Below are positions 59,903 through 64,000 of a stretch of 64,000 nucleotides of DNA, one piece after another. The translations under genes were made by a program, and so were the position numbers. Where the stretch lies: NCBI RefSeq assembly GCF_902459465.1, contig NC_047064.1, forward strand, positions 1,824,762-1,888,761. Direction: 5' to 3'. Numbering within the stretch: position 1 is the first letter of the stretch; every line of letters begins with the position of its first letter. The DNA is from Asterias rubens (lineage: Eukaryota; Echinodermata; Asteroidea; Forcipulatida; Asteriidae). Below the pieces are notes generated by a model that worked only from the letters and a program-made list of their open reading frames with translations, was not told the DNA's origin and did no database searches.

Positions 59903-60307
59903 ATAGGCACTTGACACCTTTGGTAATTGTCCAAGACCAGTCTTCTCACTTGGTGTATCTCAACATTATGCACACAATAAAAATAACAAACCTGGGAAAA
60001 TTTGAACTCAATTGGTCGTCAAAGTTGCGAGATAGTAATGGAAGAAAATTAAAAAAAACCTGTTCACACGAAGTTGAGTGCTTTTAGGTGCTTGATTTCG
60101 GGACCTCCAAATCTAATTCTGAGGTTTTGAAATCAAATTCAAATATTTAAGCGGGAACATTACTTATTTCTCGAAAACTACGTTACTTCAGGGGGAGCCG
60201 TTTCTCACGATATTTTATAATATCAAGAGCTCTCCAGTGCTTGTTACCAAGTAAGTTTGTGCTAACAATTAGTGTAATTACCAATATATAGTGTCCAGTG
60301 CCATTAA
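59903..60307 (+). repeat. MITE copy (0.38-kb family)
   Basis: TAGGCACTTGACACCTTTGG to TAGTGTCCAGTGCCATTAA, with small insertions. Core GATTTCGGGACCTCCAAATC / TTCTGAGGTTTTGAAATC. Confidence 0.87.
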
Positions 60308-60406
60308 ATCAAATTGTCCATGCACCAGAAATATGGCGTATATAATAAAATAAAGGTCTAACATAATACGTGAGCCAGCATTTTTTAAATTTCATTTCCC
60401 ATTGCT

Positions 60407-60408
<2 letters not shown>

Positions 60409-60442
<34 letters not shown>

Positions 60443-60478
60443 TTTTTTTTTTTTTTTTTTGGGGGGGGGGGGGGGGGG
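60409..60478 (+). repeat. Long poly(T) tract joined to 18 G
   Basis: About 52 T (one A at 60441) followed directly by 18 G. Strongest of the T-then-G junctions in the window. Confidence 0.95.
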
Positions 60479-62600
60479 TGTATATCCAACCAGTTCATTC
60501 AATGCACTGCTATTTTCTTCCTCCATGGAAATACCAACCGCGCCATTACGCTGTTTATGCAGCATCCACAAGCTCAGGTCAGTTTCAAATGTAAACAAAG
60601 TATGGCATTATAGCTCGCTTCATCTACGGGTAAAACCTTGTGACATTTATGCCGTAGATTGTTTATTAGCCAGCCGATGATTGGTGAGTCCATGGTGAGA
60701 CACTGGACACATTATTGACATGCTAGAGTTGTGTTTGCTTGAAGTTCATGTAAAAAATATGATGGGGATTTTATAATGATTATTATACATGCACGTTTTC
60801 TTGTTATGTTTGATTGTTGGTTAACAGTAGTTTCAATAAATTCCATTGTTCATCATGGTTTTTTCTTTGATGGATCGCTAAAATAAAATCCTACAGGTTT
60901 ATATGTGTGTATGTTCATGCATTTCAATTATAAGAACGCTGTTCAATTAATGTTGACTTGCCTTATTCGTTCTATTTAGTTAATACTATTTTTTAATGAC
61001 TCATTGTTTCACCTCCTGATTAGAACCTTTTTTTGTCTATTTGAGTTCGTTATTCATCGAAGTAAGTATTTGTTTTCTTCTTTCCGAATGGGATATTTTA
61101 ATTTCCTTACCGACATTAGTTTGGACTGGCTACGGTATCTTAAACAAAGTTGTGTTTTCAGACAACGAGAACTTATTGTTTGCTTTGCTTGTGTGATTTT
61201 TAAAATTGTTGTTTTATTGTCCACTCATTGCAATCGTGTTATTTACATGACAACATGGTTTCCTTATTTCTCTCCCCTAGACTGGCGTAACTAATTGTTC
61301 TGTTTTCGATTCCAAAGGGTTTACAATAAGGCATATGTATGTCACCATTCAGCTGAGAGGACTGGGGCATACTCTATATGCGTCTATGTTAAGTTTTTTT
61401 TTTTTTTTTGCACTACGATTTAGGGTGGCTGAGACTGTTCGAGTTACATACATTAAGTTTCCAACTTGTTGTGGGTAAGCTTTACCGGCCTTTTATGAAG
61501 GTGCACCTATGTCGTTAAATGGGGCTATTTGAAGCCTAATGTCACAACCAAAGAAAAGACTGATTTATTATAAGCAATGCCAGGGCTGCTTTATTTGCCA
61601 CAGATTATCGGTTCTTTGTGACAAAATACACAATTTTATTGCAAATCTTGCAGCTGGTTTGCAAGCATTTTGTTTATGTTTTATGTTTGTTTTTGTATAA
61701 CCCTGAACCAGAGCTCTGTGAACATTAAATTGCTAAGCACAACTTCAAAAACTAAAAATTTACAAAACAAAATTACTGTGCTTTAAAACTGCATTGAGTA
61801 ATTATGTCCACAGTGGGCGTTTCATTATAATTTTAACACTATAGTTTTTTTTTTCTTTCTAAATCAAGAATGAACTCTTCGTCAAAACGATATGATATCA
61901 AAGGATAAAACCAAATTAACCTGAGTACAATATGTTAAATAATAAATGGTTGTTACGCCCCTTTTTGCGATATGAATATCAACCAATAATTTGTTTGTTA
62001 TCTGAAACTGTGGCACTGTGTTCTGAATCGTATCAGGAAGCGAAATGTTTACCGTGTTTATCTGTACCCTGTCCCCGTGTCAAGGAGCCTCAACACCCGT
62101 TGAATTCTGACCTGCTAATCGTGGGAACTGCGGCCGTGCAGTTCCTGTGTTTGTTCAAGCCACTCTGGTGATAAAAACAGCCTTCTTGAAACCAGGAAAG
62201 ATTGGGGAAAATAAAGGTTGTTAAATTTCTAGTTTGAATTATAATAATTAAATGCTACCCGTACTGATATTCGTTGCTGATAACTTTTGTATATGGTCAT
62301 GTTGCCGTTTATTTACGATAGATACAGCTTTACTATTAATTTTGTCTCTGCATAATTTCAACCAACACACTAATAATTTAACACACTCGTTTGTTTTCGC
62401 ATGTGTGGTTGCATGTTTTTTTTTTTTTTTTTTTTTTAATCCGATGTACTTTTGTACACACAATAAAAGTATGTGAACATTAATTTCAAAATGTGGTAGC
62501 GTTTTTTAGATATTGCTGAAAAAGCATTTTTTTTTTTCATTAAAGGGAATCGTTTTTCAAGGGATCTATCTGCAACCATAAGTCAATTAAGATATTATGG
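60479..62600. other. Intergenic DNA
   Basis: No gene, RNA or repeat family recognised apart from T tracts near 61395-61410 and 62418-62437. Several 70-96-codon frames are present without domains. Confidence 0.4.
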
Positions 62601-62602
62601 TC

Positions 62603-62993
62603 ATTAAAGGCAGTGGACACTGTTGGTAATTACTCAAAATAATTATTAGCATAAAACCTTACTTTGTAACGAGTAGTGGGGAGGGGTTGTTATCATAAAA
62701 CATTCTGAGAAACGGCTCCCTCTGAAGTAATGTAGTTTTCGAGAAACAAAAAACTTTCCACGGTTTTGATTTCGAGACCTCAGATTTAGAATTTGAGGTC
62801 TCAAAACCAAGCATCTAAAATAAAACAACTTCGTGTGACAAGGGTGTTTCATTCTTTTATTTTTATCTCACAACTTCGACGACCGATTGAGCTCAAATAT
62901 TCACAGGTTTGTAATTGTATGCATATATTGAGATACACCAAGTGAAATGGCTGGTCTTTGACAATATTACCAATAGTGTCCAGGGTCTATAAT
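62603..62993 (-). repeat. MITE copy (0.38-kb family), complete
   Basis: ATTAAAGGCAGTGGACACTG to AATAGTGTCCAGGGTCTATA; core GATTTCGAGACCTCAGATTT / AATTTGAGGTCTCAAAACC. Confidence 0.9.
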
Positions 62994-64000
62994 AATGGCA
63001 GAGATGAATGGACATTTAAACACAAGTTCCTCTAATTTACTTTGTGTAGACCCTAAATTACATTAAATTATTTTAACTTGGTATTTGTAGAAAATAACAT
63101 AAGTAGCAGCTGATATAGCCTTAAGTTTTGATCCAAACCGGACCCTCGTCGGATGCATAAACAAGTACACACACAAAAGCATATTCATTTATAGCAAAAA
63201 GGGGAGCGAATGATTTATACATTAAATATTGTACGTTAAACGAAGGTAGATGTACAGTAATATTATCATAATTAAGTTTGGAAATAAACCTCATAAATAC
63301 CTGTGGACATTCGTTTTCATAGTAATTTGGTGCATACATATTTGTTTGTTTTTAAATCATTTATTGCGGTTTTATTATTATCCTTTGTGCGTACAGTATA
63401 ACCGAGCAATGCTAAAGATTTGTGCGCAAAAAAAAGCTCTTCATCCAGTCACCCATTCATCCTCGACTGCAAATACTCTATGAGGACAAATTTCCTGTAT
63501 TGACATTCTCCATCAGAAACACAATTGAAATATTTTTGTCTGATTATGGAGGCTGGCCGCGTGTTGGTGTGAGTTTTTCAGAGCAAAGCAATAGCTTTGT
63601 TTAATCAGTCGTTTCTGCAAGCGTGTCTCTGCTTTAGCTCTCTGTTCATGTAGTTGCAAGGTCAAACTAAGGTTATGTTGTCAACACGCTTCGTAAATAT
63701 CTACTATTCAGGTTTAGTCGATGCCGGGGTATAAACGGATTTCGTGTTTACGGCTTCTGCCATTGAATAAACACTGCTGGGTTCGAGCAAACCAAACCCT
63801 TGTGTGAATGAGGATGACCTGGGTCAGGTCAATGGATGGTACTTTGTTTGATCAGTGTTAAGAGAAAATTATTATCGGGCGATCTGGTTACCAGGTAAGA
63901 TTTACAACCTTGACATGGCGATGGGAAGGTTTAGGGACAATTTAAACGTGTTTAATTAAATTATCTTGAAAATTTACGTTTTTGAAATTTGAAAAATAAT
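62994..64000. other. Terminal intergenic DNA, toward the expected Hox4
   Basis: No coding exon seen. TGACCTGGGTCAGGTCA at 63815-63831 is a pair of nuclear-receptor half-sites, and another AGGTCA lies at 63659-63664. Otherwise AT-rich. Confidence 0.4.

Overview
This is AT-rich, intron- and repeat-laden animal DNA holding part of a Hox cluster, almost certainly from an echinoderm and most plausibly a sea star. One protein-coding gene is clear: a two-exon Hox gene of the Scr/Hox5 type on the + strand (exon 1 coding 5009-5483, intron of about 14 kb, exon 2 19486-19781, 256 residues). About 37.8 kb further on, on the same strand, lies a mir-10 hairpin (57569-57646) whose mature 5p arm begins AACCC, the form I recall for sea urchin miR-10. 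Hox5 followed by mir-10 in the same transcriptional direction is the conserved bilaterian order; Hox4 would be expected beyond base 64000. The species call is inference from these two loci and from repeat style.

Layout. 1-4700: Hox5 upstream DNA with a GC-rich patch near 190-360 and a few repeats. 4700-5008: probable promoter/5' UTR. 5484-19485: large intron with inverted-repeat elements, a tRNA-like composite repeat (7650-8166) and several MITE copies. 19.8-28.5 kb: 3' flank dense in MITEs. 28.5-37.0 kb: a stretch free of recognisable copies of that MITE, with GC-rich patches that are regulatory candidates. 37-44 kb: MITEs, tRNA-related SINE remnants and CTCF-like motifs. 44.1-46.4 kb: an odd region built from a repeated 18-bp motif in opposite orientations on either side of a 22/23-bp minisatellite. 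47.9-49.6 kb: seven tRNA-Asn(GTT) genes or near-genes on the - strand, on a period of about 168 bp. 50.5 kb: broken THAP-domain remnant. 51.9-54 kb: clustered MITEs. 57.6 kb: mir-10. 57.9-64 kb: further MITEs and unexplained intergenic DNA.

How the parts may work together. Hox5 and miR-10 belong to one collinear axial-patterning locus. The Pol III-transcribed tRNA-Asn array sits between them, antisense to both, flanked by CTCF-like motifs. That arrangement could mark a domain boundary, but nothing in the sequence proves it. The remaining open reading frames are short and most are explained by repeats; I found no second protein-coding gene I could support.
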